A DNA stretch of 64,000 nt from Weeksella massiliensis (GTDB taxonomy: Bacteria > Bacteroidota > Bacteroidia > Flavobacteriales > Weeksellaceae), in assembly GCA_000751595.1 (NCBI GenBank), contig CCMH01000004.1, forward strand, positions 62,001 through 126,000, read 5' to 3'. The notes under the pieces were generated by a model. The model saw only the letters and a list, made by a program, of their open reading frames with translations. It ran no database searches and had not been told where the DNA came from. Made by a program: the position numbers and the translations under genes. Shown piece by piece: positions 34,482 to 42,949 of the stretch (positions are counted from its first letter, which is position 1; each line of letters opens with the position of its first letter).

Positions 34482-34922
34482 ATGGGAATAGCAGAAGTTT
34501 TGAAAAAACGAAAAGAAGAATTGGCTGCAAAAAATATAGCCGAAGGAAATGCTTTTAGAGAGCAGTTTGCAGAAGATCCTACCGTGAAAAAAGAGGAAAA
34601 TGGCTTGCTGATAAAAGTCGAAAAAATGGGCGAAGGCGCAATCCCAAGTGCAACGAGCAAAGTGTTGTGTCATTATCACGGAACCACGATTCATGGCGAG
34701 GTGTTCGATAGTTCGGTCAATAGAAATAAACCCGCTTCTTTTCCGCTCGATAAAGTGATCAAAGGTTGGACGCAAGCTTTAACGCAGATGCCGGTTGGGA
34801 GCAAATGGACGCTTGTTTTACCTCCAGAATTGGCATACGGAAATCAACAACTCAATCAATACATCGGGCCGCAAACTACCTTGGTTTTTCAGGTCGAATT
34901 AATTGCAATTCTCGATGAATAA
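34482..34922 (+). CDS. FKBP-type peptidyl-prolyl cis-trans isomerase
   Basis: A 146-residue cytoplasmic foldase of the FKBP family, catalysing proline isomerisation. After a charged helix (1-30) comes the FKBP domain: VLCHYHGTTIHGEVFDSS, then FPLDKVIKGWTQALTQMPVGSKWTLVLPPELAYG, ending TTLVFQVELIAI. No signal peptide. It stands between the RDD and patatin genes with no obvious operon partner. Confidence 0.92.
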   Translation: MGIAEVLKKRKEELAAKNIAEGNAFREQFAEDPTVKKEENGLLIKVEKMGEGAIPSATSKVLCHYHGTTIHGEVFDSSVNRNKPASFPLDKVIKGWTQALTQMPVGSKWTLVLPPELAYGNQQLNQYIGPQTTLVFQVELIAILDE

Positions 34923-34962
34923 TTTCATACCTTAGGTCTTCTAAACAACGTTACCTAAAAAA

Positions 34963-36024
34963 ATGAAAAAGAAAAAATTGTGCGTGCTTTCCTTGGATGG
35001 TGGCGGAATACGAGGAATCGTGAGTTGTGTGATTCTAAAATATCTTGAAGATGAAATCGCTAAGTTCGAGGGAAAGCCAGTGCAAATTGGAAATTATTTC
35101 GACTTTATTTCCGGAACTTCTACTGGCGGATTGATTGCAGCCCTGATTTTGTTACCAAGTAAAAAACACCCAAGAATAGCCAATAATTCTATTGTCGATG
35201 CACTCAATATTTATGTGGGAGATGGAAATAATATTTTTTCTAAAACTTTTTGGACGATTTTAAAGAATCCATTATCGTTTTTCAAATCGAGTTTTCCGAC
35301 GATGGTGATCGAACAAGAGTACAATAAAATATATCGAAATTATCAACTCAAAGATCTGATTCGTCCAACGGCAATCATGGCGTATGATACCGTTCACAGA
35401 ACCGGAAAATCGTTTAATTCTGCCGAAGCAATTTCACCATTCCGAAACTTTTATTTGCGAGATGTTTGTCGGGCAACTTCGGCTGCGCCAACGCTTTTCG
35501 ATCCGGCTTATATCAAATCTTTCGCCGGAAAAATGTATTGCTATATCGATGGAGGGGTTTTTGCGAATAATCCTACCTTTATTGGGGTGTCTGAAGCACG
35601 AAAAATTGATTATACCAAATATCTAAAAGATCCAGAAAAACCAAAAGCCAATTGCGGAATAGAGGATATGTTTGTGGTTTCGGTAGGAAATGGTTCGAAA
35701 CCTCAAGTCTATAATTATGAGGATTTACGCGCCATAGAAACCAATAAATGGTTGAGTCCGTTGATTGATATTACTTTGTCGTCGAATGTAGATTTGGCTG
35801 ATTATCAAGTGAGACAAATGTTCGAGATGGCTTCAGTTTCGACCGATGATCGCTATGTTCGTCTAAATCCTGTCCTGAAAATTAGTGATTTGGGTATGGA
35901 TAATGTGAATCCAGAAAACATAAAAAATTTATTGAACGAAGGGGAAAATTACGTCAAACAAAACAAAGAAAAATTAGACCGAATTGCTGCAATTTTGATT
36001 GAAAATAAAGCTCAAATTCTGTAA
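34963..36024 (+). CDS. Patatin-like phospholipase
   Basis: A cytoplasmic acyl hydrolase with a Ser-Asp dyad. The oxyanion loop DGGGIRG (12-18), nucleophile elbow GTSTG (51-55, Ser53) and catalytic Asp196 in IDGG are intact. At 353 residues it is the single-domain bacterial type and has no signal peptide. Similar proteins serve as effectors in CBASS defence, but no cyclic-nucleotide synthase or other accessory gene is adjacent, so a lipid-turnover role is at least as likely. It converges with glsA across 16 bases. Confidence 0.9.
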   Translation: MKKKKLCVLSLDGGGIRGIVSCVILKYLEDEIAKFEGKPVQIGNYFDFISGTSTGGLIAALILLPSKKHPRIANNSIVDALNIYVGDGNNIFSKTFWTILKNPLSFFKSSFPTMVIEQEYNKIYRNYQLKDLIRPTAIMAYDTVHRTGKSFNSAEAISPFRNFYLRDVCRATSAAPTLFDPAYIKSFAGKMYCYIDGGVFANNPTFIGVSEARKIDYTKYLKDPEKPKANCGIEDMFVVSVGNGSKPQVYNYEDLRAIETNKWLSPLIDITLSSNVDLADYQVRQMFEMASVSTDDRYVRLNPVLKISDLGMDNVNPENIKNLLNEGENYVKQNKEKLDRIAAILIENKAQIL

Positions 36025-36040
36025 AGATCTCTACGATAGT

Positions 36041-37036
36041 TTAGAAAATTCCTACCGAAAATTTTTGAACAAAATCTTTTAAAATCAAGTAACCTACCAG
36101 CGAATTTCCGTGTTCGTCCAAAGAAGGATTGTACACCGCAATTCCCATTTTGTTGGGAACCGTAGCAACTATTCCACCACCAACACCCGATTTACTTGGT
36201 AATGCAATGGTGCGAGTATATTCGCCACTAAATTCGTACATGCCAGCAGTGAGCATTTGTGCTTGTATCAATTTCATTAAGTCTTTGTTGTGATGCGTTT
36301 TATCACCATCATATCGAGTTCCTTGATGGGCAATGAAGTAACCAATTTTCGATAAATCTTCAACATCAATTTCAATCGAACATTGACGGAAATAATTATT
36401 TAGCGCTTCTTCATCTTTTTCGATCATGCCATAATTTTTCATCAAATAAAACATTCCACGATTGCGATGTCCGGTAGATTTTTCAGATTCGTAAATGGTC
36501 GGATTAATATCAATTTTTGGATTATTGGTAATGTAACGAATTCGTGCCAATATTTTCTGATAAGGTTCGTCTGCATCTCCAGCTATGAGTGAGGTTGTGT
36601 AAATAGCACCGGCATTCATCATCGGATTTAGTGGGCGTCCGTTTTGATCTAAATTGGCAAAATAATTGAACGGATAATTCGTGCCATAATACCCCATTTG
36701 CGCAAAAACTTTTTCTTCGCCATTTTCTTCTACCGCCAACATCAGAGCAATTAATTTAGAAATACTTTGAATCGAAAATTTCTGGGTATGATCACCAACA
36801 CTCAACGTTTCTCCGTTTTCGTTCGTGATTGCAAAGGCAACCGATTTCGGATTGGCTTTCCCTAATTCTGGGATATAATCTGCTACTTTTCCTTGCGTAT
36901 AAGCGTCTTTGTGTTGGTTAACCAATTGCAACATTGCCTTTTTATCGATGGATTTTTTTTGCCCGAAAACAGCTGTCGATGGTGCAGATAGAACCCATAA
37001 GAGAGCAACGCTAAGAAAAGAAATCGTTTTGTACAT
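36041..37036 (-). CDS. glsA: Exported serine-dependent glutaminase A
   Basis: Hydrolyses glutamine to glutamate and ammonia. The beta-lactamase-fold catalytic SxxK is in FSIQSISK (Ser91, Lys94), and conserved blocks NPMMNAGAI and LPSKSGVGGGI follow. The common bacterial glutaminase is cytoplasmic and about 305-310 residues; this one is 331 with a clear N-terminal signal peptide (about 1-26, hydrophobic core then VFGQ), so it is predicted to act in the periplasm. The start is ATG at 37036. A GGTAGGAT copy lies just upstream. Confidence 0.92.
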   Translation of the reverse strand: MYKTISFLSVALLWVLSAPSTAVFGQKKSIDKKAMLQLVNQHKDAYTQGKVADYIPELGKANPKSVAFAITNENGETLSVGDHTQKFSIQSISKLIALMLAVEENGEEKVFAQMGYYGTNYPFNYFANLDQNGRPLNPMMNAGAIYTTSLIAGDADEPYQKILARIRYITNNPKIDINPTIYESEKSTGHRNRGMFYLMKNYGMIEKDEEALNNYFRQCSIEIDVEDLSKIGYFIAHQGTRYDGDKTHHNKDLMKLIQAQMLTAGMYEFSGEYTRTIALPSKSGVGGGIVATVPNKMGIAVYNPSLDEHGNSLVGYLILKDFVQKFSVGIF

Positions 37037-37057
37037 ACCGATTAGAATTATTGTTTT

Positions 37058-37065
37058 GGTAGGAT
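37058..37065 (+). repeat. Copy of over-represented octamer GGTAGGAT
   Basis: An intergenic copy 22 bases upstream of the glsA start. Confidence 0.5.
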
Positions 37066-37124
37066 AAAATTATTATTACGAAGCCAAAGATAAGGGTTTG
37101 AGTTTGGATCTGCCAAAAGCTCAT

Positions 37125-37158
37125 AAAAAAAGCACGAAGAATAACTTCGTGCTTTTTT
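37125..37158. terminator. Terminator after the deoxyhypusine-synthase-like gene
   Basis: GCACGAAG (37132-37139) pairs with CTTCGTGC (37145-37152), flanked by A and T runs. It ends the speA-dhs minus-strand unit. Confidence 0.85.
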
Positions 37159-37178
37159 ATGGATATATTTTTGAAATA

Positions 37179-38153
37179 TTATTTTCCTAATACCCAAGCA
37201 AAAACCAAAGGAGCAACGATAGTCGCATCCGATTCGATGATGAATTTTGGTGTATCAACATCTAGTTTTCCCCACGTGATTTTTTCATTTGGTACAGCTC
37301 CAGAATAAGATCCGTATGAAGTTGTTGAGTCAGAGATTTGGCAGAAATATGACCAGAAAGGTACATCTGTCCACTCTAAATCTTGATACATCATTGGAAC
37401 AACACAGATTGGGAAGTCACCAGAAATTCCACCTGCAATTTGGAAGAATCCAACACCTTTTCCGTCAGAGTTTGCACGGTACCATTCAGTTAAATAAATC
37501 ATGTACTCGATACCAGATTTCACGGTTGAAGCTTTCAAGTTTCCTTTGATAACATTCGAAGCGAAAATATTTCCGGTCGTAGAATCTTCCCATCCAGGAC
37601 AAACGATTGGTAAGTTTTTCTCCGCTGCTGCAACAATCCAAGAATCTTTCGGATCGATTTCGTAATACTGTTCTAAAACTCCAGAATTTACTACTTGGTA
37701 CAAGAATTCGTGTGGTAAATAACGCTCACCTTTTTCTTCAGCTGCATGCCAAACATCTTCTAAGTGTTTCTGTAAACGACGGAAAGCTTCTTCTTCTGGG
37801 ATACATGTATCGGTTACACGGTTGAAGTGCGAGTCTAATAATTCGCGCTCTTGTTCTGGCGTAAGATCACGATAGTTCGGAATTCTTTTGTAGTGTGAGT
37901 GTGCCACCAAATTCATTACATCTTCTTCTAAGTTGGCACCGGTACAAGAAATAATATGTACTTTATCTTGGCGAATCATTTCGGCCAAAGAAATTCCCAT
38001 TTCTGCAGTAGACATCGCTCCTCCCAAAGAGATAAGCATTTTTCCACCTTCTAATAAATGTTGTTCATACCCTTTTGCAGCATCCATTAAGGCAGCTGCA
38101 TTAAAGTGTCTATAGTTATGTTCTATAAACTGACTGATTGGTCCTTTTGTCAT
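37179..38153 (-). CDS. Deoxyhypusine-synthase-family protein
   Basis: A 324-residue NAD-dependent aminobutyl-transferase-like protein. The C-terminal block with WGK (Lys296) matches the segment that carries the nucleophilic lysine of eukaryotic deoxyhypusine synthase (SWGK), and the Rossmann-like ISLGGAMSTAEMG and SCTGANLEEDV stretches are typical. Bacteria lack eIF5A, so it cannot modify that protein; a role in making polyamines such as homospermidine-like products is the usual guess. It is directly downstream of arginine decarboxylase (18 bases), supporting a polyamine role. Confidence 0.85.
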   Translation of the reverse strand: MTKGPISQFIEHNYRHFNAAALMDAAKGYEQHLLEGGKMLISLGGAMSTAEMGISLAEMIRQDKVHIISCTGANLEEDVMNLVAHSHYKRIPNYRDLTPEQERELLDSHFNRVTDTCIPEEEAFRRLQKHLEDVWHAAEEKGERYLPHEFLYQVVNSGVLEQYYEIDPKDSWIVAAAEKNLPIVCPGWEDSTTGNIFASNVIKGNLKASTVKSGIEYMIYLTEWYRANSDGKGVGFFQIAGGISGDFPICVVPMMYQDLEWTDVPFWSYFCQISDSTTSYGSYSGAVPNEKITWGKLDVDTPKFIIESDATIVAPLVFAWVLGK

Positions 38154-38171
38154 TTTAGTTTTTTTAAAATA

Positions 38172-39566
38172 TTATTGTTCGATTAATCGATATCCTAATT
38201 TTTTGAGTACACTTTGGTAATCTTGTTCTTGAGAGAAAACTTCTACCTGATGATTTTCATCTATCAAAATATATTTTGGCTGTGGAATTAGGCAATGATG
38301 CACACCATCAAAACCAGAAATATTGTCTTGATACGCTCCGGTGTTGAAGAAGCCAATGTACAACGGTTTTGCCGAATCGAATTTTGGTAAATAAATGGCG
38401 TTCACATGTTGTTCGGAGTTGTAATAGTCGTCCGAATCACAAGTCAAACCTCCTAACAAAACGCGTTCATACGAATCGTACCAACGGTTGAGCGGCAACA
38501 TAACAAAACGTTTAGAAATTGCCCAAGCGTCGGGTAGGGTAGTCATGAAAGAAGAATCGATCATATCCCAATATTCTTTATCGTTTTGTTTCTTTTGGTA
38601 CAATACTTTATAAATCATTCCGCCACTTTCTCCGACCGTGAAACTTCCGAATTCGGTGAAAATATTTGGTACAGGAATTCCTTCTTCATCACAGAATTTC
38701 TTGATCTGACCCAAAATTTCTTCGGCCATATAAGCATAGTCATAATCGAAGGTCAAGGAGTTTTTGATTGGGAAACCGCCTCCGATATTTAGGCTGTCGA
38801 GTTCTGGACAAACTTTTTTCAGGTTTACATAAACGCGTAAACATTTTACCAATTCGTTCCAGTAATACGAGTTGTCTTTGATGCCGGTATTGATGAAGAA
38901 ATGAAGCATTTTTACTTTGATGCGTTCATTCGGTTTCACCATATTGTTATAGAAGGGTACAATATCTTTGTAGCCAATTCCTAAACGCGAGGTGTAAAAC
39001 TCAAACTTTGGTTCTTCTTCAGAAGCAATGCGAATTCCGATTTCGAAATCTCCTTCAATTGCATCCGAGAAAAGATCAACTTCCTCGTAATTATCGATAA
39101 CTGTAATGGTTTTTCGATGTCCGTTGTTGATAAGTCGTGCAATATTTTCTACATATTCTTCACGCTTGAAACCGTTACATATCACGTATTGATCGTGGTT
39201 CATCAAACCTTCATCCAAAAGACTTTCTACGATATTGATGTCGTAGGCAGAAGAAGTTTCGATATGAATATCGTTTTTCAAAGCTTCTTTGATGATGTGA
39301 CGAAAGTGCGAACTCTTGGTGCAATAACAATAATTGTAGGTTCCTTGGTAGTCTAATTTTTCTCGCGCTTCATTGAACCACGTTTTGGCCTGTTGAATGT
39401 TTTGCGAAATTTTAGGTAAATAGGTGAATTTTAGTGGAGTTCCGTGTTCCTCAATCAATTGCATTAAATCAATACCATTGAAGTGTAGATTTTCTCCTAC
39501 CAAATCAAATTCATCCTGTGGGAAATCGAAAGATTGTGTAATGAGATCGATGTATTTTGTTTTCAT
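38172..39566 (-). CDS. speA: Biosynthetic arginine decarboxylase
   Basis: A PLP enzyme converting arginine to agmatine, the first step to putrescine. It has the alanine-racemase-type fold. The PLP lysine is in NYCYCTKSSH (Lys84), a glycine-rich phosphate loop is LNIGGGFP, and the active-site cysteine region is LTCDSDDYY. At 464 residues it is the short form seen in Bacteroidetes, not the ~630-residue E. coli SpeA. It is the first gene of a two-gene unit with the deoxyhypusine-synthase-like gene. No agmatine hydrolase gene is in the window. Confidence 0.9.
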   Translation of the reverse strand: MKTKYIDLITQSFDFPQDEFDLVGENLHFNGIDLMQLIEEHGTPLKFTYLPKISQNIQQAKTWFNEAREKLDYQGTYNYCYCTKSSHFRHIIKEALKNDIHIETSSAYDINIVESLLDEGLMNHDQYVICNGFKREEYVENIARLINNGHRKTITVIDNYEEVDLFSDAIEGDFEIGIRIASEEEPKFEFYTSRLGIGYKDIVPFYNNMVKPNERIKVKMLHFFINTGIKDNSYYWNELVKCLRVYVNLKKVCPELDSLNIGGGFPIKNSLTFDYDYAYMAEEILGQIKKFCDEEGIPVPNIFTEFGSFTVGESGGMIYKVLYQKKQNDKEYWDMIDSSFMTTLPDAWAISKRFVMLPLNRWYDSYERVLLGGLTCDSDDYYNSEQHVNAIYLPKFDSAKPLYIGFFNTGAYQDNISGFDGVHHCLIPQPKYILIDENHQVEVFSQEQDYQSVLKKLGYRLIEQ

Positions 39567-39722
39567 TTTTTTTTAGTTGTTGTTAAAAGTTATAAAGATG
39601 TGGGTAAGGATTCGTTTTTGGTTTTCGATGCTTACTCTTTAAACCCTCAATGCATAAAATACACCTTTGTACGTATAACCGGATTGTTTTTTCAATTTAA
39701 AAATGCGTATTAGTTAAAATTC

Positions 39723-39770
39723 TTAATTAAAAAATGCTTTTCCAAGCAAAAAAATCACTTGGTTTTCCAT
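39723..39770 (-). other. Possible speA leader peptide frame
   Basis: On the minus strand, ATG at 39770 opens a 15-residue frame (MENQVIFLLGKAFFN) ending in TAA. It begins a few bases after the predicted transcription start and lies about 155 bases before speA. A short frame this size can arise by chance; it is listed because leader peptides control polyamine genes in other bacteria. Confidence 0.2.
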
Positions 39771-39782
39771 CAAAACGATTTG

Positions 39783-39790
39783 CAAATATA
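39783..39790 (-). promoter_or_regulatory. speA promoter -7 box
   Basis: TATATTTG on the minus strand matches TAnnTTTG exactly. No TTG is found at the standard -33 spacing. Confidence 0.45.
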
Positions 39791-39888
39791 CACGAATTAT
39801 CCAAGTCTTGTGCAGATTCTGTACGGCTTTAAGTTTTTCTTAATAAATTATTTTTCTTAATTTGTAATCAACACAAAATCAAATCTTT

Positions 39889-39896
39889 GGTAGGAT
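39889..39896 (+). repeat. Copy of over-represented octamer GGTAGGAT
   Basis: An intergenic copy upstream of parA. Confidence 0.5.
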
Positions 39897-39943
39897 GTTT
39901 ATAAATTTATCAATTCCTTAAGAAGTCAGTCGTTGATTTGTTG

Positions 39944-39951
39944 TATTTTTG
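39944..39951 (+). promoter_or_regulatory. parA promoter -7 box
   Basis: TATTTTTG, 22 bases before the parA ATG, matches TAnnTTTG. The -33 element is not clear. Confidence 0.5.
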
Positions 39952-39972
39952 AAATCGTTTTCAGAATAAATT

Positions 39973-40746
39973 ATGGGGAAAATAATTGCAATTGCTAACC
40001 AAAAAGGAGGAGTAGGAAAAACCACTACAGCCGTAAATTTAGCTGCTTCTCTGGGGGTATTAGAAAAAAAAGTATTGTTAATTGATGCCGATCCACAGGC
40101 CAATGCAACTTCTGGTTTGGGTATAGATCCCGAAACCGTAGAGCAAGGTACTTATGAGGTATTAGAGAACCAAGTTTTGGCCTCGGAAGTTATTCTACCA
40201 ACCGAAACGCCCAACTTAGATCTTATTCCTGCGCATGTAGATTTGGTGGCTGCAGAAATAGAAATAGTCGAATACGAAGAACGCGAATATATGTTGCGCA
40301 ATGCCTTGCAAGAAATCAAAGATCAATACGATTATATTGTGATCGATTGTGCGCCTTCTTTAGGTTTGATTACACTCAATGCGCTCACGGCTGCCGATTC
40401 GGTAATTGTACCAATCCAATGCGAATATTTTGCGTTAGAAGGTTTAGGGAAACTTCTCAATACCATAAAAGGTGTGCAACAACATCATAACAAAGAATTG
40501 GATATCGAAGGTTTATTGCTCACGATGTACGATTCTCGTTTACGCTTATCAAACCAAGTGGTAGATGAGGTCAATAATCATTTTCCGCAAATGGTTTTCA
40601 AGACGATTATTCAAAGAAATGTCCGCTTGTCTGAAGCTCCAAGTTTTGGAGAAACAATTATTCAGTACGATGCAGATAGTAAAGGTGCAGAAAATTATTT
40701 AAATTTAGCCCGTGAGTTTTTAATCAATAATAACGACACAGAGTAA
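39973..40746 (+). CDS. parA: Chromosome-partitioning ATPase ParA (Soj type)
   Basis: A deviant-Walker ATPase that moves ParB-bound origins. The P-loop is KGGVGKTT (11-18), with the signature lysine, followed by DADPQANAT and a switch region YIVIDCAPSLGLITLNAL. At 257 residues with no N-terminal helix-turn-helix it is the chromosomal Soj type, not a plasmid type. parB begins 2 bases after its stop. The order parA-parB-DUF5683-dapB-lepB-wbqC is, to my knowledge, a common flavobacterial arrangement. Confidence 0.95.
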   Translation: MGKIIAIANQKGGVGKTTTAVNLAASLGVLEKKVLLIDADPQANATSGLGIDPETVEQGTYEVLENQVLASEVILPTETPNLDLIPAHVDLVAAEIEIVEYEEREYMLRNALQEIKDQYDYIVIDCAPSLGLITLNALTAADSVIVPIQCEYFALEGLGKLLNTIKGVQQHHNKELDIEGLLLTMYDSRLRLSNQVVDEVNNHFPQMVFKTIIQRNVRLSEAPSFGETIIQYDADSKGAENYLNLAREFLINNNDTE

Positions 40747-40748
40747 CC

Positions 40749-41645
40749 ATGGCAAAACCAAATAAAAATAACCGTTTAGGTCGCGGTCTTTCGGCCTTGT
40801 TGAAGGATGAACCGAATGTAAATTCGGCTTCGGATGAAGGTGCTAAGAAATTGGTAGGAAATATTTTAGAAGTAGAACTCGATAAAATAGTAGCCAATCC
40901 TTGGCAGCCAAGAACCAAATTCGATAAACAATCGATGGAAGATTTGGTAACCTCGATCGAATCATTAGGAGTTATTCAACCGATTACGGTCCGCAAAACC
41001 GCTCAAGGAACCTACGAATTGATTTCGGGTGAAAGACGTTTCCGTGCCTCACAATTGGCCGGAAAAGATTCTATCCCAGCGTATGTACGTTTGGCAAACG
41101 ACCAAGAAATGCTCGAAATGGCTTTGGTAGAAAATATCCAACGCCAAGATTTAGATGCCATAGAAATCGCTTTATCCTACCGACAATTGATAGAAGATAT
41201 TCAGTTGACACAAGAAGAATTGAGTAAACGAGTTGGGAAAGACAGAAGTTCGATTACCAATTATTTGCGTTTGCTAAAATTAGATCCGCTTATCCAAACC
41301 GGAATTCGAGATGGAATGATTTCGATGGGACATGGACGCGCATTGATTGCCGTAGAAAATCTCGATCAACAATTTGCTATTTACGAACGAATTATCAAAG
41401 ATAACTTGTCGGTTCGTGAAACCGAAAATCTTATCAAATCTCTGAAAGAAGATAAACCAAAAGTTAATAAAACCGTTCAAGAATTACCTCAGCAATATCA
41501 AGTTGCGCTAAATTCGATTGGTGAATCTCTTAAAACCAAAGTAGAAATTAAAAGGGCAAAGAATGGAAAAGGGAAGATTATCCTAAACTTCACTTCTGAT
41601 GATGATTTCGAACGTTTACGTAAGTTTTTGGCGGATGCAGAATAA
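40749..41645 (+). CDS. parB: Chromosome-partitioning protein ParB
   Basis: The CTP-dependent clamp that loads at parS and spreads. Its N-terminal domain has IVANPWQPRTKFD and the CTP-binding ISGERRFRASQLAG; the helix-turn-helix region follows (EELSKRVGKDRSSITNYLRLLKLD), and a C-terminal dimerisation segment ends the 298-residue protein. It is 2 bases after parA, and its last 11 bases overlap the next gene. No good parS site is seen within the gene. Confidence 0.95.
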   Translation: MAKPNKNNRLGRGLSALLKDEPNVNSASDEGAKKLVGNILEVELDKIVANPWQPRTKFDKQSMEDLVTSIESLGVIQPITVRKTAQGTYELISGERRFRASQLAGKDSIPAYVRLANDQEMLEMALVENIQRQDLDAIEIALSYRQLIEDIQLTQEELSKRVGKDRSSITNYLRLLKLDPLIQTGIRDGMISMGHGRALIAVENLDQQFAIYERIIKDNLSVRETENLIKSLKEDKPKVNKTVQELPQQYQVALNSIGESLKTKVEIKRAKNGKGKIILNFTSDDDFERLRKFLADAE

Positions 41646-42210
41646 AGTACTCATACTTCTTTTTTTGTGTTGTAGTTATATGACCAATGCTCAAGTGAAT
41701 GATAGTTTGCAAGTGGTCAATGTACAAACCGATACGATCGGCATTCAGCAAGATTTGCTCGGAGCGAAAAGCCCGATGAGAGCTTCTTTGTATTCGGCTG
41801 TGGTACCTGGTTTGGGACAAATCTATAATGAAAAATGGTGGAAAGCGCCAGTCGTTTGGGGACTTTTGGGTACAGGAGTTGGTTTTACTTTGTATTATAA
41901 CAAACAATATAAAGATTTCAGAGGTTATTATACAGCCAAACTCGATGGTCGTGTGAATGACATCCCAACGGGATATGATCGTTTAACGGCCGAGCAATTG
42001 GGTGTGATCCAAGATGAGAAAAAAAGATACCGAGATTATGCCATCGCGATTACTACGCTTGTATATATCCTCAATGTGGTAGATGCTTCGGTAGATGCTC
42101 ATCTTTTTGGTATAAAAAATGATCCCGATTTGGCGATCAAACCAACGGTAATTTACGATCAAACCACCATGCAAGCCCAATATGGATTTGCCTTAAATTT
42201 TAAATTTTAA
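41635..42210 (+). CDS. DUF5683 domain membrane protein
   Basis: A 191-residue protein with a signal peptide (about 1-20, ending NAQ) and the Bacteroidetes DUF5683 pattern: SLYSAVVPGLGQIYNEKWWKAPVVWG, then two hydrophobic segments and KKRYRDYAIAITTLVYILNVVDASVDAHLF. Function unknown; the PGLGQIYN motif resembles that of small TM2-type membrane proteins. Its ATG at 41635 lies inside the end of parB (11-base overlap), so translation is probably coupled. Confidence 0.8.
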   Translation: MQNKVLILLFLCCSYMTNAQVNDSLQVVNVQTDTIGIQQDLLGAKSPMRASLYSAVVPGLGQIYNEKWWKAPVVWGLLGTGVGFTLYYNKQYKDFRGYYTAKLDGRVNDIPTGYDRLTAEQLGVIQDEKKRYRDYAIAITTLVYILNVVDASVDAHLFGIKNDPDLAIKPTVIYDQTTMQAQYGFALNFKF

Positions 42211-42222
42211 TTCAATTTTATC

Positions 42223-42924
42223 ATGAAAGTTGCGCTTATCGGATACGGAAAAATGGGAAAAGCAATCGAAGAGATTTTGGTTGAACGCGGTCATGAAGTA
42301 GTGGCAAAAATCAATCACTTTCCGACCAAAGAAGAATTGAACGATGCCGAGATAGCTATCGAATTCACTCAGCCCAATGCAGCGGTAAATAATATTAAAG
42401 CTTTGGTTGAATTAGGGATTCCTGTTGTTTCTGGTACAACGGGTTGGAGTAATAAAAAGGAGGAAGTGAATGCATTTATAAAAGACAAAAATGGAGCATT
42501 GATTACCGCTTCTAATTTCAGTTTAGGAGTTAATCTTTTTTTCGAACTCAGTGAACGTTTCGCAGAATTGATGCGTCCTTATAAAAATGAATATCAAATA
42601 GAAGTAGAAGAAATTCATCATACCCAAAAAATAGACGCGCCAAGTGGTACAGCGATTACGTTGGCCGAACATCTTTTGGCTCATTCTGATTATGAAAACT
42701 GGTCGATGACCGAAAAATCTCCTACCACGATTCCTGTTCGTGCATTGAGAATTGACGACGTTCCAGGAACGCACAGTGTTACGTATTCTTCGGCTATCGA
42801 TAGTCTGCAACTGACGCATACAGCGCACAGCAGAAAAGGATTTGCCTTAGGAGCCGTGATTGCTGCCGAATGGTTGATCGGGAAAAAAGGCGTTTTTGGT
42901 ATGAAAGACGTTTTAGGATTGTAA
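42223..42924 (+). CDS. dapB: 4-hydroxy-tetrahydrodipicolinate reductase
   Basis: Second committed step of lysine and diaminopimelate synthesis. The nucleotide-binding GYGKMGK (7-13), the VSGTTGW loop and the catalytic HHTQKIDAPSGTA (His132/His133, Lys136) are present. At 233 residues it is a little shorter than E. coli DapB (273), as in other Bacteroidetes. It lies 12 bases after the DUF5683 gene and 25 before lepB, within the parAB-lepB unit. Confidence 0.94.
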   Translation: MKVALIGYGKMGKAIEEILVERGHEVVAKINHFPTKEELNDAEIAIEFTQPNAAVNNIKALVELGIPVVSGTTGWSNKKEEVNAFIKDKNGALITASNFSLGVNLFFELSERFAELMRPYKNEYQIEVEEIHHTQKIDAPSGTAITLAEHLLAHSDYENWSMTEKSPTTIPVRALRIDDVPGTHSVTYSSAIDSLQLTHTAHSRKGFALGAVIAAEWLIGKKGVFGMKDVLGL

Positions 42925-42949
42925 ACAAAAAACTTTATAAAAACACATT

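Larger units (their letters stand above)
39567..39972. other. Gap between divergent speA and parA
   Basis: 406 bases. Both genes have -7 boxes here (39783-39790 minus; 39944-39951 plus). The speA leader would be about 210 bases and contains a 15-codon open frame (39723-39770, minus) starting close to the predicted transcript start. One GGTAGGAT copy lies at 39889-39896. I see no RNA gene or longer conserved frame. Confidence 0.5.

Noticed and set aside
34963-36024. Patatin as a CBASS (CapV-type) defence effector
   Set aside because: No CD-NTase, Cap2/Cap3 or other defence gene lies nearby; neighbours are an FKBP isomerase and a glutaminase.
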